NCBI GenBank assembly: GCA_902784435.1
Contig: CACZUR010000005.1
Span: 62,001-126,000 of the forward strand
Reading direction: 5' to 3'
Length of the DNA: 64,000 bases
Source: an uncultured Bacteroidia bacterium
GTDB taxonomy: Bacteria > Bacteroidota > Bacteroidia > Bacteroidales > UBA932
The translations under genes were made by a program, and so were the position numbers. The notes beneath the pieces were generated by a model. That model made no database searches. It was not told where the DNA came from and saw nothing but the letters and a program-made list of their open reading frames with translations. Positions 34,531-44,184 of this stretch are shown piece after piece; within the stretch, counting starts at the first letter, position 1; each line of letters starts with the position of its first letter.

Positions 34531-35337
34531 ATGGCCCAAGTCAGTGTCATCATCCCTAGTTACAACCTGGGAAAGTATTTGCCCAAGACCCTGGACAGCC
34601 TGCTGGCCCAGACGTTCAAGGATTGGGAATGCATCATCGTAGAAAACGGCTCCAGAGACGATTCTCCGCTCATCGCCCAGGCCTATTCGGCCCGGGACAG
34701 CCGCATCCGGGTGCTGCTGCAGCAGCAGAACGTGGGCGTGGCCCAGGCCCGGAACAGGGGAGTGGAGGCCTCTTCCGGCCAGTACCTCCTGTTCCTGGAT
34801 GCCGATGACCTCATTTGCAAGGGCTATATGGCCGCCGCCGTCCAGGCGCTGGACACGGATCCGGAACTCACCGTGGTTTATGGCCGGGCCGAGCGTTTCG
34901 GCACTACCAGGAAGTGGGACCTGCCCGCCTTCTCCATGTCCACGATGCTGGCCAGCAACTGCCTGTATATCAGCTGCTTCTTCCGCCGGAAGCACTTCGT
35001 TCCCTTCGATCCTGCCTTTACCGCCGGTTATGAGGACTGGGACTTCTGGCTGGGTGTCCTGGAAAAGGCCATCTCTCCCAAAGTCCTGTGCCTGCCGGAA
35101 CTCAGTTTCCGCTACCGCACCCGCCGCGACTCCCGCAATACGGGCGTTACGGACGAGGCCCTCAAAGACATCCGTTATCGGCTATGGGACAAACACAAGG
35201 TCCTGTATGGCCGTTATTTCTGCAATCCGCTGGAAACCGTGGAGTACCGCCGCATGGAGCGTTCCTTCCGCAAGGCTTCCCGCTGGTCCCTGGCCTGGAA
35301 ACTCCGCTTGCTGTTCCGCAAATGGTTCGCTGCATGA
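34531..35337 (+). CDS. glycosyltransferase family 2
   Basis: 268 residues. The GT2 opening VSVIIPSYNLGKYLPKTLDS binds the nucleotide, and FLDADD (near residue 89) is the metal site. C-terminal helices are basic and may sit at the membrane. It starts four bases after the GT8-like gene and its stop overlaps the next gene's ATG, so the three transferases are co-translated. Confidence 0.9.
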   Translation: MAQVSVIIPSYNLGKYLPKTLDSLLAQTFKDWECIIVENGSRDDSPLIAQAYSARDSRIRVLLQQQNVGVAQARNRGVEASSGQYLLFLDADDLICKGYMAAAVQALDTDPELTVVYGRAERFGTTRKWDLPAFSMSTMLASNCLYISCFFRRKHFVPFDPAFTAGYEDWDFWLGVLEKAISPKVLCLPELSFRYRTRRDSRNTGVTDEALKDIRYRLWDKHKVLYGRYFCNPLETVEYRRMERSFRKASRWSLAWKLRLLFRKWFAA

Positions 35338-36185
35338 GCCGGATCCTGGTCATCGTGGTAACGTACAACGGCCGGCCCTGGCTGGACCGCTGCCTGGGTT
35401 CCGTGGCCCCGGCGGACCTGTATGTAGTGGACAACGATTCCACGGACGGCAGTGCAGACTATGTGCAGGCGCATTTCCCTTCGGCCCGGCTGGTGCGGAG
35501 CGCAGAAAACCTGGGCTTTTCCAAGGCCAACAACCTGGGTCTGAAATATGCCATGGAGCGCGGCTACGACTATGTCTATCTGCTCAACCAGGACGCCTGG
35601 CTGGCTCCCGGCGCCCTGGAAACGCTGGTGGAAGCGGCCGAGGCTCATCCGGACTATGCCGTCCTGAGCCCCCTGCAGTACCAGGACGGCTACCAGGCCC
35701 TGGACGCGCAGTTCGCCAAACTGTTTCCGTCCGCCGACCCTGCCCGCATGGAAACGCCTGCAGAGGGGCGGATTGTGCCGGTGAAGCGGGTCATGGCGGC
35801 GCATTGGCTCGTTCCCATGGCGGCCGTCAAAAAGATGGGACTCTTCAGTGAAAACCTGTTCCCGATGTACGGACAGGACGACGACTGGTGTCAGCGGGCA
35901 CGGTATCACGGCTTTAAAATCGGGGTGGTGCCCGGGGCACGGGCCGTGCACGACAGGGCCCGGCGGGAGGAGCCGCTGCAGAAGCTGGTATTCCGGAACT
36001 ATTACATGGGTTCGCTGGTGCGGCTTGCCGACATCAACCGGCCCCTGTGGGAACGCTTTGCCTATGTGTGCCTGTTCACGCTGGTAAAGGCCGTAAAGTA
36101 TGGCAGTTTCCTGCCATTCAAGTACTTCAGGACCCTTTGCGGGCAGTTGCCGGACGTGAAGGCACATCGCCGGAAAGTCCGTTGA
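35334..36185 (+). CDS. glycosyltransferase family 2 (rhamnosyltransferase-like)
   Basis: 283 residues. It opens with LVIVVTYNGRPWLDRCLGSV, then VVDNDSTDGSADY and LLNQDAWL, and has GQDDDWCQRA later, the pattern of rhamnosyl- and related GT2 enzymes. The sugar is a guess. The ATG at 35334 (overlapping the previous TGA) is preferred over upstream in-frame starts that would read through most of the previous gene. It is the last gene of the small glycan cluster before secA. Confidence 0.88.
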   Translation: MSRILVIVVTYNGRPWLDRCLGSVAPADLYVVDNDSTDGSADYVQAHFPSARLVRSAENLGFSKANNLGLKYAMERGYDYVYLLNQDAWLAPGALETLVEAAEAHPDYAVLSPLQYQDGYQALDAQFAKLFPSADPARMETPAEGRIVPVKRVMAAHWLVPMAAVKKMGLFSENLFPMYGQDDDWCQRARYHGFKIGVVPGARAVHDRARREEPLQKLVFRNYYMGSLVRLADINRPLWERFAYVCLFTLVKAVKYGSFLPFKYFRTLCGQLPDVKAHRRKVR

Positions 36186-36221
36186 ACTGCCATTGTGTCA
36201 GCCTCTTGATGGGGAATGGTA

Positions 36222-36253
36222 TTTGTATAATACCGCCAAAAAGTTTATCTTTG
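36222..36253 (+). promoter_or_regulatory. promoter of secA with an overlapping inverted repeat
   Basis: TTTG (36222-36225), 20 bases, then TATCTTTG (36246-36253): a full consensus promoter. A short inverted repeat GGTAT-N7-ATACC (36218-36234) covers the -33 box and could be an operator. Confidence 0.75.
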
Positions 36254-36280
36254 TAGGATTTAAAGAAAACCACCATCATT

Positions 36281-39200
36281 ATGGCAATTGCAGACATACT
36301 GAAAAAGATATTCGGTTCCAAGAGTGACCGGGACATGAAAGCCATCCGTCCGGTCCTGGACAAGATTCTGGCCGTATACCCGGAGATTGACGCCCTGACG
36401 GCAGACCAGCTCCGCGCCCGGACAGAAGAGCTGAAGGCCCGGATCGCCCAGGTAGAGAAACCCTTCGAAGACCGCATCGCGGAAATCAAGCTGGAAATAG
36501 AAAAGGATATTCCCGTAGAGCAGAAGGAGGCCCTGGCCACCGAGAGCGACAAACTGGTGAAGGACGAGGACGAGGCCATCGAGGTGGTCCTGAACGAACT
36601 CCTCCCGGAGGCTTTCGCCATCGTGAAGTCCACCGCCCGCCGATTCGCCCAGAACGAAACCGTGGAGGTGACGGCCAGCGAATTCGACAAGAAGCTGGCG
36701 GCAGAGGGCCGGGATTTCGTGGAGATCCAGGGAGAGAAGGCCATCTGGCACAACCATTGGGTGGCCGGCGGCAACGAAATCACCTGGGACATGGTCCATT
36801 ACGACGTGCAGCTCATCGGCGGCATCGTCCTGAACGGCGGCGTCAAGACCAATCCGGAGCAGCGGGGCATGATCGCAGAAATGGCCACCGGTGAAGGTAA
36901 GACCCTTGTGGCAACCCTGCCGGTATTCCTGAACGCCCTGGCCGGAAAAGGCGTGCACGTGGTCACCGTGAACGACTATCTGAGTACCCGTGACTCGGAG
37001 TGGATGGGTCCCCTGTACATGTTCCACGGCCTGTCGGTAGACTGCATCGACAAGCACAAACCCAATTCGGACGCCCGCCGCAAGGCCTACGAATGCGACA
37101 TCACCTTCGGCACCAACAACGAGTTCGGCTTCGACTACCTGCGTGACAACATGTGCGGCCGCATGACGGACCTGGTCCAGCGCAAGCACCACTACGCCAT
37201 CGTGGACGAGGTAGACTCCGTGCTCATCGACGATGCCCGTACCCCCCTGATCATTTCCGGTCCCATGGAAAAGGCCTCCGGAGACGAGCAGTTCGAGGAA
37301 TATCGGCCCTTTGTGGAAACCCTGTACAACAAGCAGCGCGCCCTGATCAACACCACGCTCAATGAGTCCAAGCGCCTGATTGCCGCCGGCGATGAGGCGG
37401 AGGGCGGGAAACTGCTGTTCCGCTGCTACAAGGGCCTGCCCAAGTATCAGCCCCTGATCAAATTCCTCTCAGAACCCGGCATGAAGGCCCTGATGCAGAA
37501 GACGGAAGCCTACTACATGCAGGACAACGAGCGGGAAATGCCCGTAATCACGGACGAACTGTACTTCGTGATCAACGAGGTCCTCAATTCCGTGGACATG
37601 ACGGACAAGGGTCACGACACCCTGGCCCAGAGCGTAAGCGACCCCAACTTCTTCGTGCTGCCGGACATGGGAAGCGCCATTGCGGAAATCACCCATTCCG
37701 GACTCACCGCCCAGGAAAAGGCCGAGAAGAAAGACGCCCTCATGGAGGACTTCTCCCTCAAGAGCGAGCGCGTGCACACCGTGATCCAGCTCCTGAAAGC
37801 CTACGCCATGTTCACCAAGGACGTGGATTATGTGATCGTGGACAACAAGGTGAAGATCGTGGACGAGAGCACCGGCCGTATCATGGAAGGCCGCCGCTGG
37901 AGCGACGGTCTGCACCAGGCCGTGGAGGCCAAGGAGCACGTACAGGTAGAGGCCGCCACCCAGACTTTCGCCACCATCACCCTGCAGAACTACTTCCGTA
38001 TGTATCACAAGCTGGCCGGTATGACCGGTACGGCAGAGACGGAAGCCGGCGAATTCTGGGACATCTACAAACTGGACGTGGTGGTCATTCCCACCAACCG
38101 TCCCGTCATCCGCGACGACCAGAACGACATCATCTACAAGACCAAGAAGGCCAAATTCAACGCCGTCATCGACAAGGTGGTAGAGCTCTCCAATGCGGGA
38201 CGTCCCGTGCTGGTGGGTACCACCGACGTGGAAACCAGTGAACTGCTGGCCCGCATGATGAAACTCCGGGGCATCAAGGCCGATGTCCTCAACGCCAAGG
38301 AGCACGCCCGTGAGGCGGAAATCGTGGCCATGGCCGGCCTCAAGGGCCATGTGACCATCGCCACCAACATGGCCGGCCGTGGTACGGATATCAAGCTTTC
38401 ACCCGAGGTGAAGGAGGCCGGCGGCCTGGCCATCATCGGCACAACCCGCCACGACAGCCGCCGCGTGGACCGTCAGCTCCGCGGTCGTGCCGGCCGTCAG
38501 GGAGACCCGGGAAGCTCCTGCTTCTACATTTCCCTGGAAGACGACCTCATGCGTAAGTTCGGCTCCGAGCGCATTGCCGGCGTGGTGGACAAACTGGGCA
38601 TGGACGACGACGAAGCCCTGGTGAGCGGTATGCTCTCCAAGAGCATCGAGAATGCACAGAAGAAGGTGGAAGAGAACCACTTCGGCTGGCGTAAGCGCAC
38701 CCTGGAATACGATGACGTCATGAACTACCAGCGCGAAGCCGTGTACTCCCGCCGCCGCAACGCCCTCTCCGGAGAACGCATCGAGATAGACGTCCAGAAC
38801 ATGATGGAAGATACCGCCAACCTGCTGGTCCAGCAGTCGGAGGGCATGAGCTTCCAGGAGTTCGAGGAATACGTAATTGGGAAACTGTCCATCGACCTGG
38901 GCTTTGACGAAGCTTTCTTTGCCAGCGCCAGGAAACAGGAGATTGCCCAGCGGCTTACGGAGCACATGCAGGAAGTGTACGAGCGCCGTATGAACACCAT
39001 GATCGAGAAGGTGAACCCCGTGATCAAGGAAGTGTACGAGAAGCAGGGCAACCTGTACGAGAACATCGCCATTCCCATCACCAACGGCAAGCAGCGTCCG
39101 CTGTCCCTGTCCGTAAACCTGAAGAAGGCCTATGAGACCGAAAGCCGGGAAATTGCCAAGGCCCTGAGCCGCAGCATCATCCTCTATTATATAGACGATT

Positions 39201-39598
39201 ACTGGAAGCAGCACCTGCGCGACATGGACGACCTCCGTCAGAGCGTGCAGAATGCCACCTACGAACAGAAAGATCCGCTGGTGGTGTACAAGCTGGAAAG
39301 CTACAACCTGTTCACCGACATGCTGGAGAAACTGAACGAGGAAGTGCTCACCTTCCTGCTCCGCGCCTTCATTCCGCTGCGCGACGCCTCAGACGCCCGC
39401 GAAGCCCGCACTTCCATGAACCAGGCCAGCCGCAACTCCCAGCGCCTCCAGACCAACGACCCTTCCCAGCTCTCCACCAATGCCGAGCAGAAGAGCCGCA
39501 TGCCCGTGCGCGTGGACAAGCACGTGGGCCGCAACGACCCTTGCCCCTGCGGCAGCGGCCTCAAGTTCAAGAACTGTCACGGGAAAGGGATTGTATAG
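36281..39598 (+). CDS. secA: preprotein translocase ATPase SecA
   Basis: Motor of the Sec export pathway. 1,105 residues, about 200 longer than E. coli SecA, as is normal in Bacteroidetes (an insertion near 70-180 and one in the middle). Walker A MATGEGKT is at 201-208, [15 protein letters not shown] follows, and helicase motif VI is [14 protein letters not shown]. The C-terminus has the zinc-binding SEC-C motif [20 protein letters not shown] (about 1085-1104), which contacts SecB or the ribosome in other bacteria. It is a single-gene unit with its own promoter. Confidence 0.97.
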   Translation: MAIADILKKIFGSKSDRDMKAIRPVLDKILAVYPEIDALTADQLRARTEELKARIAQVEKPFEDRIAEIKLEIEKDIPVEQKEALATESDKLVKDEDEAIEVVLNELLPEAFAIVKSTARRFAQNETVEVTASEFDKKLAAEGRDFVEIQGEKAIWHNHWVAGGNEITWDMVHYDVQLIGGIVLNGGVKTNPEQRGMIAEMATGEGKTLVATLPVFLNALAGKGVHVVTVNDYLSTRDSEWMGPLYMFHGLSVDCIDKHKPNSDARRKAYECDITFGTNNEFGFDYLRDNMCGRMTDLVQRKHHYAIVDEVDSVLIDDARTPLIISGPMEKASGDEQFEEYRPFVETLYNKQRALINTTLNESKRLIAAGDEAEGGKLLFRCYKGLPKYQPLIKFLSEPGMKALMQKTEAYYMQDNEREMPVITDELYFVINEVLNSVDMTDKGHDTLAQSVSDPNFFVLPDMGSAIAEITHSGLTAQEKAEKKDALMEDFSLKSERVHTVIQLLKAYAMFTKDVDYVIVDNKVKIVDESTGRIMEGRRWSDGLHQAVEAKEHVQVEAATQTFATITLQNYFRMYHKLAGMTGTAETEAGEFWDIYKLDVVVIPTNRPVIRDDQNDIIYKTKKAKFNAVIDKVVELSNAGRPVLVGTTDVETSELLARMMKLRGIKADVLNAKEHAREAEIVAMAGLKGHVTIATNMAGRGTDIKLSPEVKEAGGLAIIGTTRHDSRRVDRQLRGRAGRQGDPGSSCFYISLEDDLMRKFGSERIAGVVDKLGMDDDEALVSGMLSKSIENAQKKVEENHFGWRKRTLEYDDVMNYQREAVYSRRRNALSGERIEIDVQNMMEDTANLLVQQSEGMSFQEFEEYVIGKLSIDLGFDEAFFASARKQEIAQRLTEHMQEVYERRMNTMIEKVNPVIKEVYEKQGNLYENIAIPITNGKQRPLSLSVNLKKAYETESREIAKALSRSIILYYIDDYWKQHLRDMDDLRQSVQNATYEQKDPLVVYKLESYNLFTDMLEKLNEEVLTFLLRAFIPLRDASDAREARTSMNQASRNSQRLQTNDPSQLSTNAEQKSRMPVRVDKHVGRNDPCPCGSGLKFKNCHGKGIV

Positions 39599-39612
39599 AA
39601 GGGAAAACGGGA

Positions 39613-40626
39613 TTAATCGAAGGTTCCCTCTTCGTGCTGCCCCTGACCGCGGGCCAGCGAGAAGAGGGAACTGATTGTTTCCCGTGGTGCGAAACGCAGG
39701 GAGAACGGCAGTTTCCTGAGAAAGCGGATGGCCGTGTCGGCCTTTCGGCGGAAGGTGCTTCCTTCCAGCGCGGCCGTCCTTCCCGCTGCGTGATGGCCGA
39801 AATTGCCCCCTTTCAAGACAATGTCCAGGAGGGCGTCCGGGGGCATCCCGTTACCTCCGAAGGGGGGCTGGAATCCCAGATACTGTTCGATGAACGCAGA
39901 AAGCAGGCGGTTCCAGCGCCGGGTACCGCTCCGGCGGTATACCTCTTCCAGCCTTTCCTGCGGAACTTTCAGCCTTTCATAGGCAACGGCCATGTCTATG
40001 CATTGCCGCAGGCCCACGCCTGTTCCGCAGGCATGTTTCAGGGCATGGGCCGACAACATGAGCAGCACCGCTTCCGGGGTCCCCGGTCCGGGGAGTTCCT
40101 GCGGGGGGCGGTGCAAGTCGAAATACCGCCGGTGCTGGTCTACATCCACCCCTTCCCACTGGTAGTGGATACTGCCGTCGGGCGCCGATGTAAATGGCAC
40201 CTCCAGCGCAGCGGGTGCCGATAAAAACTCTTCCGAAGGCAGATAGATGTCAATGTCCCCGTATTCCCGCTGCAACGGCTCCGGATAGAAGGCAGCTACG
40301 GCCGGTCCTTTCATGAGGATGGGATGCAGTCCGGCCGAAGACAACCGCTCCATGAGCCCCTCTGCGACGCTCCGGAGGGCAGCTCCCCGCCGTTCTACCC
40401 GGTCGGCCTCCGCCACGAGGCGGAAGAGGACGGGCTCCGGCAGGGGATAGCCGTCGGGGAAAAAGGAAACGCCCCGGTACAGCAGGCCCATCACGCTCTG
40501 CCGCCGGGCCATTTCCAGCAAACCCGCCCATTCCTGCAGGGTGGGTTCATGGGAAAGGCGGGCTGCCTCCCCGTGCAGCCCCGCCTTGATCAGTGCAAAG
40601 AAGGTTTGTTCTAGTGGCGTCGCCAT
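39613..40626 (-). CDS. nucleotidyltransferase-fold protein (NTP_transf_5-like)
   Basis: 337 residues. The pattern LMKGPAVAAFYPEPLQREYGDIDIYL, with GxDxD-like GDIDIY, is that of a Pol-beta-type nucleotidyltransferase family often found in polysaccharide loci. The exact substrate is unknown. The ATG at 40626 has a Shine-Dalgarno-like GGTGGA upstream. A GTG 12 bases earlier is also possible. It overlaps the HAD gene by 16 bases and converges on secA. It is the last gene of the polysaccharide operon. Confidence 0.78.
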   Translation of the reverse strand: MATPLEQTFFALIKAGLHGEAARLSHEPTLQEWAGLLEMARRQSVMGLLYRGVSFFPDGYPLPEPVLFRLVAEADRVERRGAALRSVAEGLMERLSSAGLHPILMKGPAVAAFYPEPLQREYGDIDIYLPSEEFLSAPAALEVPFTSAPDGSIHYQWEGVDVDQHRRYFDLHRPPQELPGPGTPEAVLLMLSAHALKHACGTGVGLRQCIDMAVAYERLKVPQERLEEVYRRSGTRRWNRLLSAFIEQYLGFQPPFGGNGMPPDALLDIVLKGGNFGHHAAGRTAALEGSTFRRKADTAIRFLRKLPFSLRFAPRETISSLFSLARGQGQHEEGTFD

Positions 40627-41009
40627 AGACGTTTCCACCAGGGACGTTTCTTCCGGATGGGCCGGCGAAGGTCCAGGACCATTTCATAGATGGTGCCCCA
40701 GTCGGGGATGCCTCCCAGGTTGCGGTCGTCGATGTAGATGTCGGCCAGAACCTTGGAGGTGCCGTCCCTGCCGGCGAAGAGGTCGTTTCCCGGCTTGCTG
40801 CTGTTCACGGCGTAGAATTCCAGTCCACGTTCCTTGCAAAAGGCTACGGCCTGCTCCAGCAGTTCCCCTTCGCGGGCTGTCCACAGGATAAGTTTGATGC
40901 CGGCGTCCGAGAAGGCTTTCAGGGTTTCGATGGCAAAGGGACGTTCCTTCCCGATGGCGGGGTACTTGTGTTCTACGATGGTTCCGTCAAAGTCTACTGC
41001 GATCTTCAT
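40611..41009 (-). CDS. small HAD-superfamily hydrolase
   Basis: 132 residues. HAD motif I is DFDGT (Asp6 and Asp8), then LILWTAREG (motif II Thr), with DDRNLGG as the later acidic motif. No cap domain is seen, as expected for a small HAD acting on a large or protein substrate. Bacteroidetes capsule loci often end with such a gene. A phosphatase role on a sugar phosphate or lipid carrier is inference. Four-base overlap with the tyrosine kinase gene. Confidence 0.85.
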   Translation of the reverse strand: MKIAVDFDGTIVEHKYPAIGKERPFAIETLKAFSDAGIKLILWTAREGELLEQAVAFCKERGLEFYAVNSSKPGNDLFAGRDGTSKVLADIYIDDRNLGGIPDWGTIYEMVLDLRRPIRKKRPWWKRLWRRH

Positions 41010-43420
41010 TTGTCGTCCTTTTCTTCTTTCTCACCGTAACCATAGCCGTAGCCATAACCGTAACCGTAGCCATAGCCATAGCCATAGCCGTAACCATAGC
41101 CGTAACCATAGCCGTAACCGTAGCCATAGCCGCCATAAGCATGCTTCGGCTCCATTCCGTTCAGGATTACGCAAGGATTCTTCAGGCGTCCTTCCTTGTA
41201 AATGCTGTCCAGTTCCGGCATGGCCCGGCGGTCGATGCGGCCGCAGCGAACCACGAACAGGTTCATGTCCACCACGGGCTGTACCACCATCATGTCGGCC
41301 ACGGCGTGCACCGGAACACCGTCCAGGAGCACATAGTCGTAGCGCTGACGGAGCATGGCAATGAGGTCTGTGAAGCGCTTGCGGCCCAGCAGTTCGGACG
41401 GGTTCGGCGGAATATGGCCTGCCGGGATAAAGTCTACGCCGTCCAGCACATTCTTGTGGATGATGGTATCCGGGCTCATGTCCTCGTCAAAGATGTAATT
41501 GGACAGGCCAGCCGTGTTGTGCTTGAGGGAGAAGAAGGCCGATGCCACGCGTTTGCGGAGATCCATATCCACGAATACTACCGATTTTTTTGCGTCGGCC
41601 AGACAGGCGGCGATGTTGGTGGAAACGAAGGTCTTACCGGCCGAGCTTTGGAAGGACGTGGTGGCCAGGACCGGGTGGGTGCAACCCTCCGGACGCATGA
41701 AGTCCAGGTTGGTGCAGAGCAGGCGCATGGCTTCCGTAAATACCTTGGCCTTGGAATTGTTGTAGGCCGTTGTGGGCCGTTTGTCCTTGTCCGGTTCCTC
41801 CTGGCCCTTCTTTTTCTTTTTCTTCTCTTTGGCGATGGGAATGTCGGCCAGGTAGGGCATGTCCGTCACCTCCTCGATGTCCTTGCGCGTCCAAACGCGG
41901 GTGTCAAATATGAGCCGGAAAATGATAATTACTGCCGGAACCAGTAGCCCGATAAGGACAGCGAGCAGAAGGTTTTTATTCCGGGACGGATATACCGGTT
42001 GCCAGCTGGAAGTGGCTGGGTCAATCATCCGGGCATTGTTGTCCACCATGGCCTGGGTAAGGGCGTTCTCTTCCCGTTTGTTCAAGAGGAAGGTGTACAA
42101 GGTTTCTTTGATTTTCTGTTGACGCTCAATGGAAAGAATCTGCCGTGCTTTGGAAGGCATGGAGGTAAACTTGGTTAGGTATTCCCTTTCCTTCGCGGAG
42201 AGGTCCTCTTTCTGATTGTTGAGAGAATTAATCAAACTCTGGATGTATTGCAGGATGTCTTTACGGAGAGATGCAATACGCGACTCCAGTTGTAAAACGG
42301 CCGGACTTTGTTCGCTACTGGCTTTCACAAGTGCCTCCCGCTCCCGCACCATGGCATTGTATTCCTTAATGGCTTCGTCTACCCGGGCATCGTCTAAGCC
42401 GGTGTTGATGGGAATGGTCTCATAGCTCTGGAACATACTCTGCAGATATTGCTGCATAAAGCGTACAATCTCCAGCCGGCCATTCGCTCTTGTCAGTTCT
42501 TCATTGTACTCTTTGCTTTGGCTCAGGTAGTCGGCCGCCGCACTTTCCACATCCAGGATACGCTCCGAACTTTTGAACTGTGCGATATCTTTTTCAACAT
42601 CGCTCAATTCATCTTCAATGATAAGGAGACGCTCATTGATGAAGGAGGCCGTATTCACGGCAATGCGGTTCTTTTCCCGGATGGCGTCTTCGTTGTATTT
42701 CATTACCAGCGTATTCAATACGGCATCGGCCCGTCGGAAGGAATAGTCACGGAAGGAAAGTTGTAGGATGGAGCCATCTATCTCCGTCTGAAGGACGGAA
42801 AGACGAGATAAAAATTGCATAGCGCGTCCCGACACACTGTTTTTCACAATACGGATGTTTGTACCCAGATAATTACCGTATTCGGGCGTGGGCTGGAACA
42901 CGGTTTTGAGACCGGCCACTGTCACGGTATCTCCCAACGCAACTTCGTGTTTTTGACCATTCTCCTGAATTTGAATCTGGTCGGCATTCAGGGGGGTTAC
43001 TCCCAGATTAAAAAACACATTGTCGGCTTCTTCTCGGGAAATGAACATCCGGACGGGGGACATGGAATATAATTCCATGTCCCGGAGTCGGTCTTTTACC
43101 AGATAGTCAATGTCGGCGTCCAGGCTGCGGACTACATCTATCATCAGTTCACGGGATTGTAGCTGGAGAATCTCGTTGGTCATGTTCACGTGGTTGATGA
43201 GCGAACTGAAATTGTTCAGCTGGACTGTGGTCTGCGCATTGGATGGGTCTTTGATGATGATGGTGGCATCGCTCTGATACAGATGGCGCGTCTTGGAATA
43301 GCGGTAGTAAGCGAAACCTGTAAATAGCGCTACGCAAAGTACAAACCAATACCAATTGGATAACAGGACAAAGGTAATGTCCAAAAGATTTATCCCACCG
43401 TTGTTTCTGTTGTCTTTCAT
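41006..43420 (-). CDS. wzc: Wzc-type polysaccharide co-polymerase / tyrosine autokinase
   Basis: 804 residues. Order: a first membrane segment near 20-42, a Wzz-like periplasmic region with long coiled coils (about 240-470), a second membrane segment near 490-512, and a BY-kinase domain. The kinase has a variant Walker A SSAGKT with Lys596, lacking the usual PGEGKS, and Walker A' VVFVDMDLRKR. The C-terminal tail is sixteen consecutive Tyr-Gly pairs (about 765-796) followed by EKEEKDDK. Tyrosines in such tails are autophosphorylated and control chain length. It sits three bases upstream-adjacent to the Wza gene, in the normal export pair. Confidence 0.93.
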   Translation of the reverse strand: MKDNRNNGGINLLDITFVLLSNWYWFVLCVALFTGFAYYRYSKTRHLYQSDATIIIKDPSNAQTTVQLNNFSSLINHVNMTNEILQLQSRELMIDVVRSLDADIDYLVKDRLRDMELYSMSPVRMFISREEADNVFFNLGVTPLNADQIQIQENGQKHEVALGDTVTVAGLKTVFQPTPEYGNYLGTNIRIVKNSVSGRAMQFLSRLSVLQTEIDGSILQLSFRDYSFRRADAVLNTLVMKYNEDAIREKNRIAVNTASFINERLLIIEDELSDVEKDIAQFKSSERILDVESAAADYLSQSKEYNEELTRANGRLEIVRFMQQYLQSMFQSYETIPINTGLDDARVDEAIKEYNAMVREREALVKASSEQSPAVLQLESRIASLRKDILQYIQSLINSLNNQKEDLSAKEREYLTKFTSMPSKARQILSIERQQKIKETLYTFLLNKREENALTQAMVDNNARMIDPATSSWQPVYPSRNKNLLLAVLIGLLVPAVIIIFRLIFDTRVWTRKDIEEVTDMPYLADIPIAKEKKKKKKGQEEPDKDKRPTTAYNNSKAKVFTEAMRLLCTNLDFMRPEGCTHPVLATTSFQSSAGKTFVSTNIAACLADAKKSVVFVDMDLRKRVASAFFSLKHNTAGLSNYIFDEDMSPDTIIHKNVLDGVDFIPAGHIPPNPSELLGRKRFTDLIAMLRQRYDYVLLDGVPVHAVADMMVVQPVVDMNLFVVRCGRIDRRAMPELDSIYKEGRLKNPCVILNGMEPKHAYGGYGYGYGYGYGYGYGYGYGYGYGYGYGYGYGYGEKEEKDDK
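41033..41128 (-). repeat. 16 hexanucleotide units encoding (Tyr-Gly)16
   Basis: The + strand reads sixteen six-base units of the form RCCRTA without interruption. Unit sequences vary only at silent third positions, so protein sequence is kept while DNA varies. This suggests selection on the peptide more than simple slippage, although such arrays do expand and contract. Confidence 0.95.
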
Positions 43421-43422
43421 TT

Positions 43423-44184
43423 TTATCTGTATCTAGTCCAAAGGAGGATATTGGTAATAATGGAAAGGGCCGTTAGGGTTGTAGTGGCAAATGATAACGC
43501 CATCTGACCAGTTGTGTCGAGTTTGATGCCCTGTGGTTTGAAATATACGACATCATTTTGCTTCAAATAATAGACTGGCGAATTGAATAAAGTTTTGGAC
43601 TGCAAGTTTACACTATAAGCTTTTCGTTCCCCATTCTCTGTGCGGAGAACCATCACGTCTTTGATTCTGGTCTTTTCGTCGATGGGAGCGGACTTTGCCA
43701 GTACCTGCAGCAAATTAACGCTGTTTCCTTGTATAGGCATCACTTGATTTCCAGCACTTCCAATTACTGTTACGGTAAAGTTTTCAAGCGTGACTAGAAC
43801 AATTGGGTTGCGGATTAGGCCCAGTTCTCGAATCCGTGCGGCTAGAAGATCTTGGACCTCTTTAAGGGTATTGCCAGCCACCGTCAACTTGCCCAGGATG
43901 GGAAAATCGATGTTCCCGTCCGGGTTTACAGAATAACGGTGTACCTCGGAAGCATCGGCCGTTTCGGGTATCAGGTTGAACGGGGCCGCCAATTGCGGAT
44001 TCTCACAGGACACGTGGATACCTAATTGGTCACCGGTCTGTACAATCAGTTCCGGTGCGGCGGCGGCGGGCTCTTCCTGGCCATATTGCAGGTCCTGCAG
44101 ATAGCCAAGGGTCTTGGGTGTCGCACAAGAGAAGGCCAGGGCCAGTGAAAAGGTCATGACCAAACATTTAAGACAGGTTCTCAT
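43423..44184 (-). CDS. wza: polysaccharide export outer-membrane lipoprotein (Wza family)
   Basis: 253 residues. Signal peptide with Cys20 in AFSC as the probable lipid attachment site, followed by TPKTLGYLQDL, the usual Bacteroidetes Wza opening. A polysaccharide biosynthesis/export (PES) domain and a SLBB-like region (about 150-225) follow, and a hydrophobic C-terminal helix (about 229-248) could cross the outer membrane as in E. coli Wza. It forms the outer-membrane exit for the polymer made by this locus and is coupled to wzc. It overlaps the upstream glycosyltransferase by 17 bases. Confidence 0.9.
   Translation of the reverse strand: MRTCLKCLVMTFSLALAFSCATPKTLGYLQDLQYGQEEPAAAAPELIVQTGDQLGIHVSCENPQLAAPFNLIPETADASEVHRYSVNPDGNIDFPILGKLTVAGNTLKEVQDLLAARIRELGLIRNPIVLVTLENFTVTVIGSAGNQVMPIQGNSVNLLQVLAKSAPIDEKTRIKDVMVLRTENGERKAYSVNLQSKTLFNSPVYYLKQNDVVYFKPQGIKLDTTGQMALSFATTTLTALSIITNILLWTRYR

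Noticed and set aside
33549..36185. Could the small flippase-transferase cluster be an O-antigen locus?
   Set aside because: It has no polymerase, ligase or export gene. It may add to lipid A-core or a glycoprotein glycan, but the window does not say.
41033..41128. The hexanucleotide array as a regulatory DNA repeat
   Set aside because: It lies wholly within the coding frame and codes for a constant Tyr-Gly peptide with silent variation.
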